Shown: positions 1 through 9,990 of the stretch, in pieces | Layout: each line of letters starts with the position of its first letter | Position numbering within the stretch: the stretch's first letter is position 1 | Assembly (NCBI RefSeq): GCF_000003815.2 | Contig: NW_023365779.1 | Coordinates: forward strand, 167,788-231,787 | Reading direction: 5' to 3' | Source of the DNA: Branchiostoma floridae | Lineage: Eukaryota; Chordata; Leptocardii; Amphioxiformes; Branchiostomatidae | Length of the DNA stretch: 64,000 nucleotides | Notes under the pieces: generated by a model | Seen by the model: only the letters and a program-made list of their open reading frames with translations | Databases searched by the model: none | Told to the model about the DNA's origin: nothing | Made by a program: the position numbers and the translations under genes

Positions 1-19
1 GAAATTTGCTGAGAAATGT

Positions 20-105
20 GCAAGACCCCAGAATGAGATTGTGGAGGCCTCCCTCCCGTTCTCGTGGGTCTTGCAAGACGTCTTGCAACACGTGAGACGT
101 CTTGC
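20..105. other. palindromic cluster with E-box
   Basis: A perfect 18-bp palindrome (TTGCAAGACGTCTTGCAA) lies at 71-88. It is followed directly by a CACGTG E-box (89-94) and a repeated half of the palindrome (GACGTCTTGC, 96-105). A further 9-bp inverted pair, GCAAGACCC at 20-28 and GGGTCTTGC at 66-74, brackets the block. CACGTG is a known bHLH site; TTGCAA resembles C/EBP half sites. Whether this is regulatory or only a foldback is not decidable from sequence. Confidence 0.5.
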
Positions 106-149
106 CGTTATTCCCTGACCTCCTGACTTCCCCTCCATCCCCCTGACAG

Positions 150-264
150 GTGCGAGATGATGACGGATTTTCCGCTGACTCAGCACGACAAGATTGTCTG
201 TGAGAAGCTCATCCTCGGAGAAACCGACACTGCTGTGACAGCCTGTAATCTGACACCGCTGTGA
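150..264 (+). CDS. possible 3'-terminal coding exon (partial gene, unknown product)
   Basis: A pyrimidine-rich tract ending in CCCCTGACAG (acceptor AG at 148-149) is followed by a frame starting at 151 that encodes 37 residues, CEMMTDFPLTQHDKIVCEKL and onward, ending in TGA at 262-264. The acceptor is good and the composition looks coding: D, E, K and Q rich, little bias from repeats. Any upstream exons would lie outside the window, so frame and gene cannot be confirmed. The last codons fall in a short tandem duplication (about 227-275), so the true end may differ. I do not recognise the protein. It could also be chance. Confidence 0.3.
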
Positions 265-335
265 CAGCCCGTAATTGAAAAGCAGATTTGCACAGATTTC
301 TCGTCCAGCGCTGCAATAGTTTTTCCTGGAACAAA

Positions 336-690
336 CCCAACTTTGCTCAGGGTGTGTCAACTCAAACTCGCATTGGTGTCTAACCCTACTCAAACTCACA
401 CTGGTGTCTAACCCAACTCCATTATGGGTGTGTCAACTCAAACTCACACTGGTGTCTAACCCTACTCCATTATGGGAGTGTCAACTCAAACTCACACTGG
501 AGTCTAACCCTACTCCATTATGGGAGTGTCAACTCAAACTTACACTGGTGTCTAACCCTACTCCATTATGGGAGTGTCAACTCAAACTCACACTGGAGTC
601 TAACCCTACTCCATTATGGGAGTGTCAACTCAAACTCACATTGGTGTCTAACACAACACTGCTCTGGGAGTGTCAACTCAAACTTGCACA
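336..690. repeat. 48-bp minisatellite, about 7 copies
   Basis: Tandem 48-bp units built on TCTAACCCTACTCCATTATG followed by GGAGTGTCAACTCAAACTC and ACACTGG. The unit length is divisible by three, so a frame at 404-829 stays open as 16-residue repeats; this is a repeat artefact, not a gene. Outer copies are more diverged than central ones. Confidence 0.9.
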
Positions 691-791
691 GGAACTCCAG
701 AACTTACACTCTAGATCTCCCGTATTCCATATGTTACGGACTGTGCAGATTCTACTGAACAATCCCATCCAAGCCTGGTGTTCTGTCCAAC

Positions 792-805
792 GTTGCCATG
801 GCAAC
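792..805. promoter_or_regulatory. perfect palindromic RFX X-box
   Basis: GTTGCCATGGCAAC matches the X-box consensus GTNRCC-N2-RGYAAC exactly on both strands. RFX-family factors bind this site and use it in ciliary gene promoters. It lies in non-repeated sequence between two arrays. The match is seen; binding is inference. Confidence 0.5.
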
Positions 806-877
806 GTGACCTTGACATTCCAGGGGTGAGGATGAGGGATTTGGCAAGGTGCCAGTAATGCAGACCACACACTGTGT

Positions 878-1020
878 TTTGGTTTCACTTTCACTCTTTA
901 CTTTCACTGAGTGCAAAGTCCGGCTATAAAGGAGACTACAGGAGGCAGCTGGGTTGTCCTGTCTATTCTGGTTTCACTTTAAATTTCACTTTCACTGAGC
1001 AGAAAAGTTGGCTGTACTGC
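878..1020. repeat. two copies of a ~98-bp repeat with GAAAGTG motifs
   Basis: The block from GGTTTCACTTTCAC to CAAAGTCCGGCT recurs in diverged form as GGTTTCACTTTAAATTTCAC to AGAAAAGTTGGCT. Both copies contain TTTCACTTTC-type (ISRE-like) runs. The rest of 700-1310 holds no gene or further repeat that I can see apart from the X-box. Confidence 0.6.
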
Positions 1021-1309
1021 AGGAGAAGGTGCAGCATTGTAGATATCCGCATTACATATTCTTTATGTATCTGAGTAAATTCATCTTCCACTGCCTCAAA
1101 CAAAGAAGTTAAACCCCACAAAGCCTAGCATTGATCTATATTTTAGAAGGTAGTATATATAACACTGAGGAACTGGCATATCTTTGCACATGTATTTGTA
1201 CTTTCCACATCAATGGTACATGTGTTTGCAATAACCCACAGGGAGGGTATTTGCAATAAACTTCATCTCCACTCTATTAGAAGTATCCCATAGCAGATAG
1301 AGACCTTAC

Positions 1310-1640
1310 ATGTGTATTTGGTACATGTGTGACCTGAGAGAGAGTAGAACCTACATTATTATGTGGTGGAATTTTCAGAGATTGAGACCCTCCATGTGTT
1401 GGTGGTACTGTATAATGGTGTTCCAGATCCTACATTGTACATGTGTTGGTGGTACATGTGAGACCTGAGAGAGAGTAAAACCTACATGACTATGTGGTGG
1501 AAGTGTCAGAGATTGAGACCCTCCATGTGTTGGTGGTATTGTATAATAGTGTCCCAGATCCTACATTGTACATGTGTTGGTGGTACATGTGAGACCTGAT
1601 AGACAGTGGAACCAAACTCCAGTGTCCCAGATAGAGACCT
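1310..1640. repeat. 131-bp tandem repeat, about 2.5 copies
   Basis: GACCTGAGAGAGAGTA begins at 1331 and 1462, and a diverged copy at 1593, giving a constant 131-bp spacing. Units carry repeated ACATGTGTTGGTGGTACATG blocks. Confidence 0.85.
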
Positions 1641-1890
1641 ACACTGTACATGTGTGACAGCATCACCTAATCTCCGATGTCACAAGTGCCTCCGCAGTGT
1701 CCCAACAGACACCAGGGGCCAGCCTACATGGTACATGTGGTACATGTGTGTGTGGTACTGGATATGTGTCCCAGATAGAGACCCTACATGTGCGTGTGCT
1801 ACAAGTGTGACCTAATAGACACTGTGAAACTCCACCCTAGATGTCACTCCTGCCTCCGCAGTGTCCCAACAGACACCAGGGGCCAGCCGC
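1627..1890. repeat. ~164-bp direct repeat, 2 copies
   Basis: GCCTCCGCAGTGTCCCAACA and the following AGACACCAGGGGCCAGCC occur at about 1688 and 1852. Flanks share GTCCCAGATAGAGACC and ACATGTG motifs with the preceding 131-bp family, so the two are probably related. Confidence 0.8.
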
Positions 1891-2260
1891 TGTCTGTTCC
1901 AGTTTGCAGAAACGAACACGCTGTCGGCGGAAGATAGATCGCCCTGTTATCGGGAGTGAACTTGGATCTGACCTCTGACATTTCTGGGTAAGTGAGACAA
2001 ACAGCCTGCCAGACAGACGGAAAGTTAGGCTGGTTTATAAGGAGTTAAAAGGGAAAGTAATGGGCTGTATATGGTGATTCGGGGAAGCAACACTATGGGG
2101 ATTAATTTACAACGTTTGGCAATGTGCAGACTCATTTACAATGTTTCACAAATCTAATCTAGCAATGCTTGACTAATGCTGATTGTCTGGTGGTTGGATT
2201 TATTACATTTACATTTACACGCTGTCTATACTTACAGAGTTAGGATCTGGGCATATCAGT
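1890..2260. other. non-repeated block with strong splice-donor-like site
   Basis: Unique sequence with some CpG (CTGTCGGCGGAAG near 1922). GGGTAAGTGAG at 1986 fits the 5' splice consensus well, with GTAAGT at 1988-1993. No matching upstream coding frame is evident, so this may be a UTR exon edge or chance. Nothing else is seen to 2260. Confidence 0.25.
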
Positions 2261-2261
2261 A

Positions 2262-2812
2262 GACTGAAACTCACACTGGTGCCTAACCCTTAACTGGCCT
2301 TAAGTCCACACTAGACCTTAACCCTGAAACCCACACTGGTGAATAATCCTGAAACCCACACTGGTGAACAACCCTGAACCCCACACTGGTGCCTAACCCT
2401 TTAGTCCACACTGGACCTTAACCCTGAAACCCACACTGGTGAATAACGCTGAAACCCACACTGGTGAATAACCCTGAAACCCACACTGGTGAATAATCCT
2501 GAAACCCACACTGGTGAATAACCCTGAAACCCACACTGGTGAATAATCCTGAAACCCACACTGGTGAATGGTCGTGACTGAAACTCACACTGGTGTCTAA
2601 CCCTGAAACCCACACTGGTGCCTAACCCTTGCTGAAACCCACACTGGTGCCTAACCCTTGCTGAAACTCACACTGGTGCCTAACCCTTGCTGAAACCCAC
2701 ACTGGTGAATAACCCTTGCTGAAACCCACACTGGTGAATAACCCTTGCTGAAACCCACACTGGTGCCTAACCCTGCTGAAACCCACACTGGTGAATAACC
2801 CTAAAACCCAAG
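2262..2812. repeat. 26/29-bp minisatellite, about 20 copies
   Basis: Units share GAAACCCACACTGGTG followed by AATAACCCT or CCTAACCCT. From about 2401 to 2575 the period is 26 bp; from about 2615 to 2800 it is 28-29 bp with an extra TTG. The array therefore has two blocks expanded from different variants. Antisense frames at 2401-2894 are repeat artefacts. Confidence 0.92.
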
Positions 2813-3812
2813 CAGCAGCTCTTGATTGATTCAAGGTTATTAAGGGAGTCTGTTGTTGATGTAAAATGAAAGTCATCATGGCCCTACATGCCATCTATGA
2901 AAAGTTTATACAAAATCAGTATACCTCAGACAAATGTACATTCCAATTTGCAATAGTGAAAGTCCAGAGCTTCCCTTGGCCCACATATACAGGCCGAGTT
3001 ATATCACCATTACAACTTTCACTGCTGCCATAAACTTGACCTTCTGACCTGTCTATACACAAACTTTATCACCAGCCTGTAAACTTGAACCTGGACAAAG
3101 CAAAGTTCTTCACTGACTCACATACACGTCCAATGTATACTATTAGTACCTAGGTGTACACAAAGCTTAGTAACTTATAAACCTCCAAGTTATTAACAAT
3201 GTATAAGTCACTGGTAGGGTTTTTACTTTTACTACAAGCATTTGTACTATTGGCATGCCATGCTAAAGCAAGATAAGGGAAGTTATCTAAGCATGATAAA
3301 ACTGCACCTATTCAGTATATAAAATCAACGTTTTGCTAGTGACAATGGTTTTGTATTCAAGGCAACTAAATTGCATTTAGTTTTAATAACAAAGTGAATT
3401 GTATTTTGTACTGTATCTAAAGATACGGTTTGAATTTATTTGTTCTGAAATTTTAGTTTTTGTTTTTCCACAGATGCCTCGACTATGTCAGACTCCATGT
3501 GTTGATTTATGGAGTCACCAAATGTCTTCCCTGGATTCCATGTGCCAGAATTTCACAATCCCCCTTCAGTGAGATGATGGACCATCATTGCAGCTAGTAA
3601 GAGTGAAAGTGATGTGAAAGTGAGAGTGAATCTTTTCCCAGACTTTCTCACTGATACTCCAGTTGAATTATCTCATAAATCATCGACTCCCAGAACACAG
3701 AAATGTGACAGGAGTTTTGCTGTCCGCGCTTCACATGTCAAGCTGAAACAATGAAAGATACGGCAGGATTCTCGCTGTCAACATGCTGAGATAAAACAAG
3801 AAAAGAGGGGAT
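2813..3812. other. no gene or repeat recognised
   Basis: About 1 kb of AT-rich sequence without a convincing frame. A GAAAGTGATGTGAAAGTGAG run lies near 3605. A pyrimidine tract ending in CCACAG near 3473 resembles a 3' splice site but is followed by early stops. Confidence 0.4.
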
Positions 3813-3862
3813 CATTTTCCAGCCAAGTTTTATAGTCTATGAAACCTCTTGGCTGGAAAATG
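3813..3862. other. perfect 15-bp hairpin
   Basis: CATTTTCCAGCCAAG (3813-3827) and its exact reverse complement CTTGGCTGGAAAATG (3848-3862) flank a 20-nt loop. The whole is about 50 nt, short for a canonical pre-miRNA. It could be a structured RNA or the remains of a foldback element. Confidence 0.6.
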
Positions 3863-4003
3863 TCACTTTCATCTGTTGAAAATCACAAAGGATTGCTGCC
3901 TCAAGACATAATATTTTTTTGTTTTTTATCATTTGTTTGTGTGAGTTTTTCATCTATTAAATCTCAAGACATCTGCACCAGTTTTCCTTGCTGACTTAAC
4001 GTT

Positions 4004-4199
4004 AGTTCACCTTTATCCGTTAGGTAACCTATATCCGTTACTTTCAAGAACGGAGATATCACGTTGACAGACGTTTGTTTCAAATTGCAGGATTTTGAGT
4101 ATATTGCAGTTTAAAACTACCACCTGTCCACTTGATGTGCCTAAATACTCTGTTTTGAAAAACAATGGATATAGGTAACCCCGCGGATAAAGGTGAACT
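4004..4199. mobile_element. MITE with ~35-bp terminal inverted repeats
   Basis: The left end AGTTCACCTTTATCCGTTAG continues into GTAACCTATATCCGTT. The right end is its inverse: AATGGATATAGGTAAC, then CCCGCGGATAAAGGTGAACT. At 196 bp with no coding capacity, it is a non-autonomous DNA transposon. Flanks are TA on the left and TG on the right, so a mariner-type TA duplication is possible but damaged. The 83-residue antisense frame here is not a gene. Confidence 0.8.
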
Positions 4200-4339
4200 G
4201 GTGTTATATGCATATAGGTCCAGAAAACATTATCTAATGCTATGTATATTTTGAGCTTGTACAAAGAAAGAAATGCGAATTTTTCCTTACAGCTTGTTAA
4301 AAAAGCATTAAATTATGCATTACAGCCACCATGACCTGG

Positions 4340-5850
4340 ATAGTGAGTGGTCTGGTGTTAGCAGTAAATTTTCCCCAGATGTGTTCGGCACACCTGTCTT
4401 CTCTACTGATTTATAGCATTCCCTAAACCCTGTGATACAATCATAATTATAATCTTTATCGCATGGTCATGCCCGTAGGCTAAATACACAAATGACCACA
4501 GGTAGTCTAATGAATGAAAAGGAAAAAAAACTGAAAATATTCATGAATCATGTGGCAGAATTTGCTTTTACTTCCTAGCTAAAACAGCAGAAGAGACATG
4601 AATATTTTCCTTCCAGCTAGTTTATGTAAACGATAACTGGATTGTGTGAGTGAGGTGTTCTCAGTCTGTAACTTTTAACAGATGTGTTAGCTACACTTGT
4701 CTCATCTACTGATTTATAGATACTTCTAAAAACATTTTAATTTTTACGCCACAGGATTTCTGCTTTCTGCATGTTGAGTTCAAATGAGCAAACATTTGTG
4801 AATATTTCCCTTCCATTCATGGGTACTTGATGACACACATGAAACCAGATGTGCAGTGCCCTGTAATTTTTCCCAAATGTGTTAGCCACACTGATTTATG
4901 TAGCTCCCTTAAAACATTTCAATATTTATTTGAGAAGATTTCTGCTCTCCATACATTGATGTCAAATGAGCAAAGATCTGAACATTTCCAGTAAAAGTAG
5001 ATAATGTACAGGAAAGCCTGTGTGCAGTGCGCTGTAATTTTTCCGAGGTGTATAAGCCACACTTGTCTTTTTTTTTTTTACTTAATGGTCACCACGTAAC
5101 AAGGCCAAACTTACCTACTGTTCTATAGAGAGAGGATTTCTGCTGTCTGCAAGTGGAGTTCACACCAGAAAACATTTGTGAATATTTCCAATATAAATGA
5201 AACTGTGTGCAGATCACTGTAATTTTTCCCAGATGTGCAAGCCACACTTGTCTGGAAACTGTGTGTGCAGTGCAGGAAAGCCTGTGTGCAGTGCAGGAAA
5301 GCCTGTGTGCAGTGCAGGAAAGCCTGTGTGCAGTGCAGGAAAGCCTGTGTGCAGTGCAGGAAAGCCTGTGTGCAGTGCAGGAAAGCCTGTGTGCAGTGCG
5401 GTGTAATTTTTCCCAGATGTATGAGCCACACTTGTCTTACCTACTGTTCTATAAAGTTCCCTAAAAACATTATGACATTTATGTGAGAGGATTTCTGCTG
5501 TCCGCAAGTGGAGTTCACACCAGAAAACATTTGTGAATATTTCCAATAGAAATGAAACTGTGTGCAGTGCACTGTAATTTTTCCCAGATGTGCGAGCCAC
5601 ACTTGTCTTCCCCACTGTTCTATAGAGTTCCCTAAAAACATTTCAATATTTACATCACAGGATTTCTGCTGTCTGCATGTTGAGTTCAAACAAGAAAAGA
5701 TTTGAATATTTGCCTTCCATCCAGTAAAAGTTAAATGATGTTACCAAAAATGTGTGCAGTGCACTGTAATTTTTCCCAGATGTGTGAGCCACACTTGTCT
5801 TCCCGACTGATTTATGCAGCTCCCTAAAAACCCTCTAATATTTATGTGAC
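4340..5850. repeat. degenerate ~180-bp satellite, about 8 copies
   Basis: Recurring blocks in order: AATTTTTCCCAGATGTG, GCCACACTTGTCTT, TACTGTTCTATA or TGATTTATA, CCCTAAAAACATTTCAATA, GGATTTCTGCTGTCTGCA, GAGTTCAAA, ACATTTGTGAATATTTCC, GTGTGCAGTGCACTG. Copies start near 4368, 4668, 4860, 5036, 5221, 5404, 5578 and 5768. Divergence falls toward the 3' side. Confidence 0.85.
5261..5400. repeat. 21-bp VNTR nested in the 180-bp satellite
   Basis: Nearly identical units of GTGTGCAGTGCAGGAAAGCC plus T, about 6.7 copies, expanded from the GTGTGCAGTGC segment of one satellite monomer. A single-copy precursor, AGGAAAGCCTGTGTGCAGTG, is visible near 5011. The frames over it on both strands are repeat artefacts. 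Confidence 0.9.
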
Positions 5851-6008
5851 AGGATTTTGCCTGCCGTGGCAAAGCGCGACGCGGAATCGTTATTACGTCT
5901 GGCAGTCGAGCAGATCTGATTGTCCTGGAAGCTGGCCTCGCGTTGCGCTTTCCGGCCTCGCGTCGCGCGTTTATTGTGGCTGGCAGGAAAATGATGGCTG
6001 CAAGGTCA
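5850..6008. other. CpG-dense non-repeated block
   Basis: Contains a short duplicated CpG-rich motif, GGCCTCGCGTTGCGCTTTCC then GGCCTCGCGTCGCGCG (about 5936-5972). It contrasts sharply with the AT-rich satellite before and the array after it. Possible regulatory element; no coding evidence. Confidence 0.35.
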
Positions 6009-7710
6009 GGAAACAGACCCCGGTGATATTACATTTCCTACAGAACCCAGCCATACTACTGTAGAACTACAGACCCCGGAGATATTACATTTCCTACAGA
6101 ACCCAGCCATACTACTGTAGAACAACAGACCCCGGTGATATTACATTTCCTACAGAACCCAGCCATACTACTGTAGAACAACAGACCCCGGCCATATTAC
6201 ATTTCTACTGTAGAACTACAGACCCCGGCGATATTACATTTCTACTGTACATGTAGAACTACAGACCCCGGCGATATTACATTTCTACTGTAGAACTACA
6301 GACCCCGGCGATATTACATTTCTACTGTACATGTAGAACTACAGACCCCGGCGATATTACATTTCTACTGTAAAACTACAGACCCCGGTGATATTACATT
6401 TCCTACAGAACCCAGCCATACTACTGTAGAACTACAGACCCGGCGATATTACATTTCTACTGTAGAACTACAGACCCCGGCGATATTACATTTCTACTGT
6501 ACATGTAGAACTACAGACCCCGGCGATATTACATTTCTACTGTAGAACTACAGACCCCGGCGATATTACATTTCTACTGTAGAACTACAGACCCCGGCGA
6601 TATTACATTTCTTAGTGTAGAACTACAGACCCTGGCAATATTACATTTCTACTGTAGATCTACAGACCCCGGCGATATTACATTTCTACTGTACATGTAG
6701 AACTACAGACCCCGGCGATATTACATTTCTACTGTAGAACTACAGACCCTGGTGATATTACATTTCTACTGTAGAACTACAGACCCGGCGATATTACATT
6801 TCTACTGTAGAACTACAGACCCCACCGATATTACATTTCTACTGTAGAACTACAGACCCCACCGATATTACATTTCTACTGTAGAACTACAGACCCCGGT
6901 GATATTACATTTCTACTGTAGAACTACAGACCCCGGCGATATTACATTACTACCGTAGAACTACAGACCCCGGTGATATCACATTTCTACTGTAGAACTA
7001 CAGACCCCGGAGATATTACATTTCTACTGTAGAACTACAGACCCCGGCGATATTACATTTCTACTGTAGAACTACAGACCCCGGCGATATTACATTTCTA
7101 CTGTAGAACTACAGACCCGGCGATATTACATTTCTACTGTAGAACTACAGACCCCGGCGATATTACATTTCTACTGTAGAACTACAGACCCTGGCGATAT
7201 TACATTTCTACTGTAGAACTACAGACCCTGGCGATATTACATTTCTACTGTAGAACTACAGACCCGGCGATATTACATTTCTACTGCAGAACTACAGACC
7301 CCGGCGATATTACATTTCTACTGTAGAACTACAGACCCCGGCGATATTACATTTCTACTGTAGAACTACAGACCCGGCGATATTACATTTCTACTGCAGA
7401 ACTACAGACCCACCGATATTACATTTCTACTGTAGAACTACAGACCCTGGCGATATTACATTTCTTACTGTAGAACTACAGACCCTGGCGATATTACATT
7501 TCTTACTGTAGAACTACAGACCCCGGCGATATTACATTTCTTACAGAACCTAGCCATACTACTGTAGAAACACAGATATTACATTTCTACTGCAGAACTA
7601 CAGACCCACCGATATTACATTTCTTACTGTAGAACTACAGACCCCGGCGATATTACATTTCTACTGTAGAACCACAGAATACAGATATCATATTTCCTAC
7701 TGTAGAACAC
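6009..7710. repeat. 37-bp minisatellite, about 45 copies, each with a palindrome
   Basis: The unit is GAACTACAGACCCCGGCGAT followed by ATTACATTTCTACTGTA. The junction of units makes the perfect inverted repeat TTCTACTGTAGAA. Variants have TGTACATG inserted at the palindrome centre, or a longer ACAGAACCCAGCCATAC insert near 6050, 6170 and 6415. GGCGAT, GGTGAT, ACCGAT and GGAGAT subtypes are mixed along the array. Confidence 0.95.
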
Positions 7711-8340
7711 AGACCCCATAAGGTTTGAAGAATTGGAGACTCATACAAATACAAATGGTGTATATCTGGCAACATCAATGGGAGTATGCAGGAAACTTTG
7801 TGACCCGCAGTGGTGAGAGACCACAAGCACATGCGCACAGTTGAAACATCTCGGCAGTAGTCTGTTATTTAGTAATGATCTCTAAGACAGGTTCCAAATA
7901 TCTCAGGAAACGCTTATTTCTTAAGGGAGCAATGAAGACACAAGTGTTCCACCTGGGTCAGCTGACAGACACATGGAGTTACAGGTACCGTACAAACCCA
8001 CACTGGTGATCAACCACCATCCGTCAAACCCACACAGGAGACAAACCTCAGAAGCAATAATCTCTTACTTACAGGCGATCCCGGCCTGATAAATGTGTTA
8101 TTCTATCCCGGAATATTTATTGCACTTTCCAGGAAATTAATCCAGGAACATGAAACATCCGCGGTGTGGGAACCCACCAGCTGATGAAATGGGCGTCCTG
8201 CGCAGTCATAAAACACCGCCTGATTGATTAGGAACCAAATGCTCCCTGAAGCCGATTTCCGATAATAAATTCGGCGAACAATTTCATCAGGTTGGTTGGC
8301 CGTTAGAAAATAAGGTCCTTATGAAAGAGCCTAGAAAACA
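7711..8340. other. non-repeated stretch with CpG-bearing block
   Basis: No gene seen. The part from 8075 to 8300 is unique, has CpG dinucleotides (CCGCGGTGTGGGAAC near 8159, TTCGGCGAAC near 8270) and AT-rich homeodomain-like sites (GGAAATTAATCC), which is typical of a conserved non-coding element. Near 7999-8047 two short ACCCACACTGGTGA-type motifs recur. Confidence 0.35.
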
Positions 8341-9040
8341 TGCCCTGAGGAAGATAGCAGAGGTGCTACCAGTCTGGACCAAGGGGTTGTGAGTTCGAAT
8401 CCCGGCGGTTAGAAGGGCCGTGGTACTTATAACAGGACGTTAAGCCGTGATCCATAGTTTATCTCTGTGATACAAAACCTGGACACCCCCCCTCCCAAAC
8501 TGTGCCCTGAGAAAGATATCAGGGAAGCTAGTAGTGTGTAGTGCAGTGGTTAGTGGCACTAACTCTGGACCAAGGGGTTGTGAGTTCGAATCCCGGCAGT
8601 TAGAAGGTCCCCAGTGCTTATGACGGGACGTTAAGCCGTGATCCACAGTTAATCTCTGTGATACAAAACCTGGGCACCCCCCCTCCCAAACTGTGCCCTG
8701 AGAAAGATATCAGGGAAGCTAGTAGTGTGTAGTGCAGTGGTGTAGTGGCACTAACTCTGGACCAAGGGGTTGTGAGTTCGAATCCCGGCAGTTAGAAGGT
8801 CCCCAGTGCTTATGACGGGACGTTAAGCCGTGATCCACAGTTAATCTCTGTGATACAAAACCTGGGCACCCCCCCTCCCAAACTGTGCCCTGAGAAAGAT
8901 ATCAGGGAAGCTAGTAGTGGTGTAGTGGCACTAACTCTGGACTAAGGGGTTGTGAGTTCGAATCCCGGCGGTAAGAAGGGCCTTGGTACTTATAACAGGA
9001 CGTTAAGCCGTGATCCACAGTTTATCTCTGTGATAAAGCC
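8341..9040 (+). repeat. tandem array of a tRNA-derived SINE-like unit, 4 copies
   Basis: CTGGACCAAGGGGTTGTGAG begins at about 8374, 8565, 8757 and 8937 (spacing 191, 192, 180). Each unit has a pol III B-box (GAGTTCGAATCCCGGC), and an A-box-like GTGCAGTGGTTAGTGG about 40 bp upstream in the second copy. A downstream block GGGACGTTAAGCCGTGATCC follows, typical of tRNA-derived SINEs. Copies 2 and 3 are nearly identical. Not a functional tRNA: no acceptor stem closes. Confidence 0.8.
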
Positions 9041-9043
9041 CTG

Positions 9044-9056
9044 CCCCCCCCCCCCC
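9044..9056. repeat. C13 homopolymer
   Basis: A run of 13 C at the 3' edge of the SINE-like array; likely unstable in length. Confidence 0.95.
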
Positions 9057-9440
9057 ACGGTGTGGAAAACCTCCAATATCAAACACTTAACTGTCAAGTG
9101 TTACTTCAGCCTGCAGATTATTGATGTACAGTCATAAAAACTCTGACCAAAATTAAGGCACGCAGTAAAATTTTATTGGCCTTTTTGTTGAGGACTCACT
9201 CAATGCGCAGTGCAACGTGGTTGTGAGAGGATCGCGGAGTTACGGCCATCAGAACGATGCGGGAATAAACTCATCGTTTTAACGAGACGATACGTTGATT
9301 AAAGTGCGATAGTTTGCGATTGTTGCGCCGTGAAGGCCGTGGGGGCTCGCTGCAGGGAGCGTTGTCGGGTCTCCGTGGCGACCAGGCGAGTCAAATCGTG
9401 GACAGTGGGAGACTGGAGGCTGATGACCGAAGCTGGTTCT
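9057..9440. other. non-repeated block with CpG
   Basis: Unique sequence including AACTCATCGTTTTAACGAGA and TTGCGCCGTGAAGGCC (about 9265-9335). The frame at 9330-9521 is short and runs into repeats, so I do not call a gene. Possible regulatory island. Confidence 0.3.
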
Positions 9441-9990
9441 AGGAAATCTCAATTTCTTATCCGAAAGGAAAATTCCTCTAATTGCAGCAGGGTCAATTGT
9501 TTGGGGCTGAGGAGGAAATAAGCTGGCCTGCTGGTTCTAGAAAATATCACTTCAGTTTCTTATCAAAAAGGAAAATTCTCTAATTGCTGTTGTTTGGTTT
9601 TTATAGGAGACTAGCCGAGTAATTGCTGATGAAGGAATATGCTGGAAATATAATTTTTTCCAATTTTATCAGGAAGGAAAATTCTCTAATTGCTGTAGGT
9701 TCATTTTTTTGGTTTTCATAGGAGACTGGCCAACTAATCGCAGACCGTGAGCTGATGAAGGAATATGCTGGAAATATCTTTTTTTTTCCCCAATTTCACC
9801 AGAATGGGAAATTTCTCTAACTGCTGTAGGGTCAGTTTTGGAGGAGGTTGGTTGCTTTAAAGGACTACAACTTGCTAGCCGCCATGCTAGATAGAAACGC
9901 ATGGTCAGACATTGTTAATGGCACCTCATATGAGGATGAACTGAACTGAACTGAACTGAACAGTTGTTTGGTCTTCCTACAGGACTGGTG
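9440..9990. repeat. degenerate ~150-bp tandem repeat, about 4 copies
   Basis: Shared blocks: AAAATTCTCTAATTGCTGTA, TTTTCATAGGAGACTGGCC, GATGAAGGAATATGCTGGAA. The fourth copy is interrupted by a LINE end (9840-9961). Confidence 0.8.
9840..9961 (+). mobile_element. 5'-truncated LINE 3' end with (GAACT)n tail
   Basis: In frame from 9842, the sequence encodes RRLVALKDYNLLAAMLDRNA and on to a stop at 9947-9949. This matches the extreme C-terminus of the reverse-transcriptase ORF of the LINE at 43478, which has SVMLDRNE before its stop. The tail is GAGGATGAACTGAACTGAAC. It interrupts a ~150-bp tandem unit. Flanks CAGTTTTGG and CAGTTGTTTGG may be a decayed target duplication. Confidence 0.7.

Noticed and set aside
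2262-2812. Interstitial telomere-like repeats because of CCCTAA-like words
   Set aside because: CTAACCCT occurs once per 26-29-bp unit inside a different consensus; there is no (TTAGGG)n run.
8341-9040. Functional tRNA genes
   Set aside because: B-boxes are present but no acceptor stem or proper anticodon arm can be paired; repeated downstream SINE-type body.
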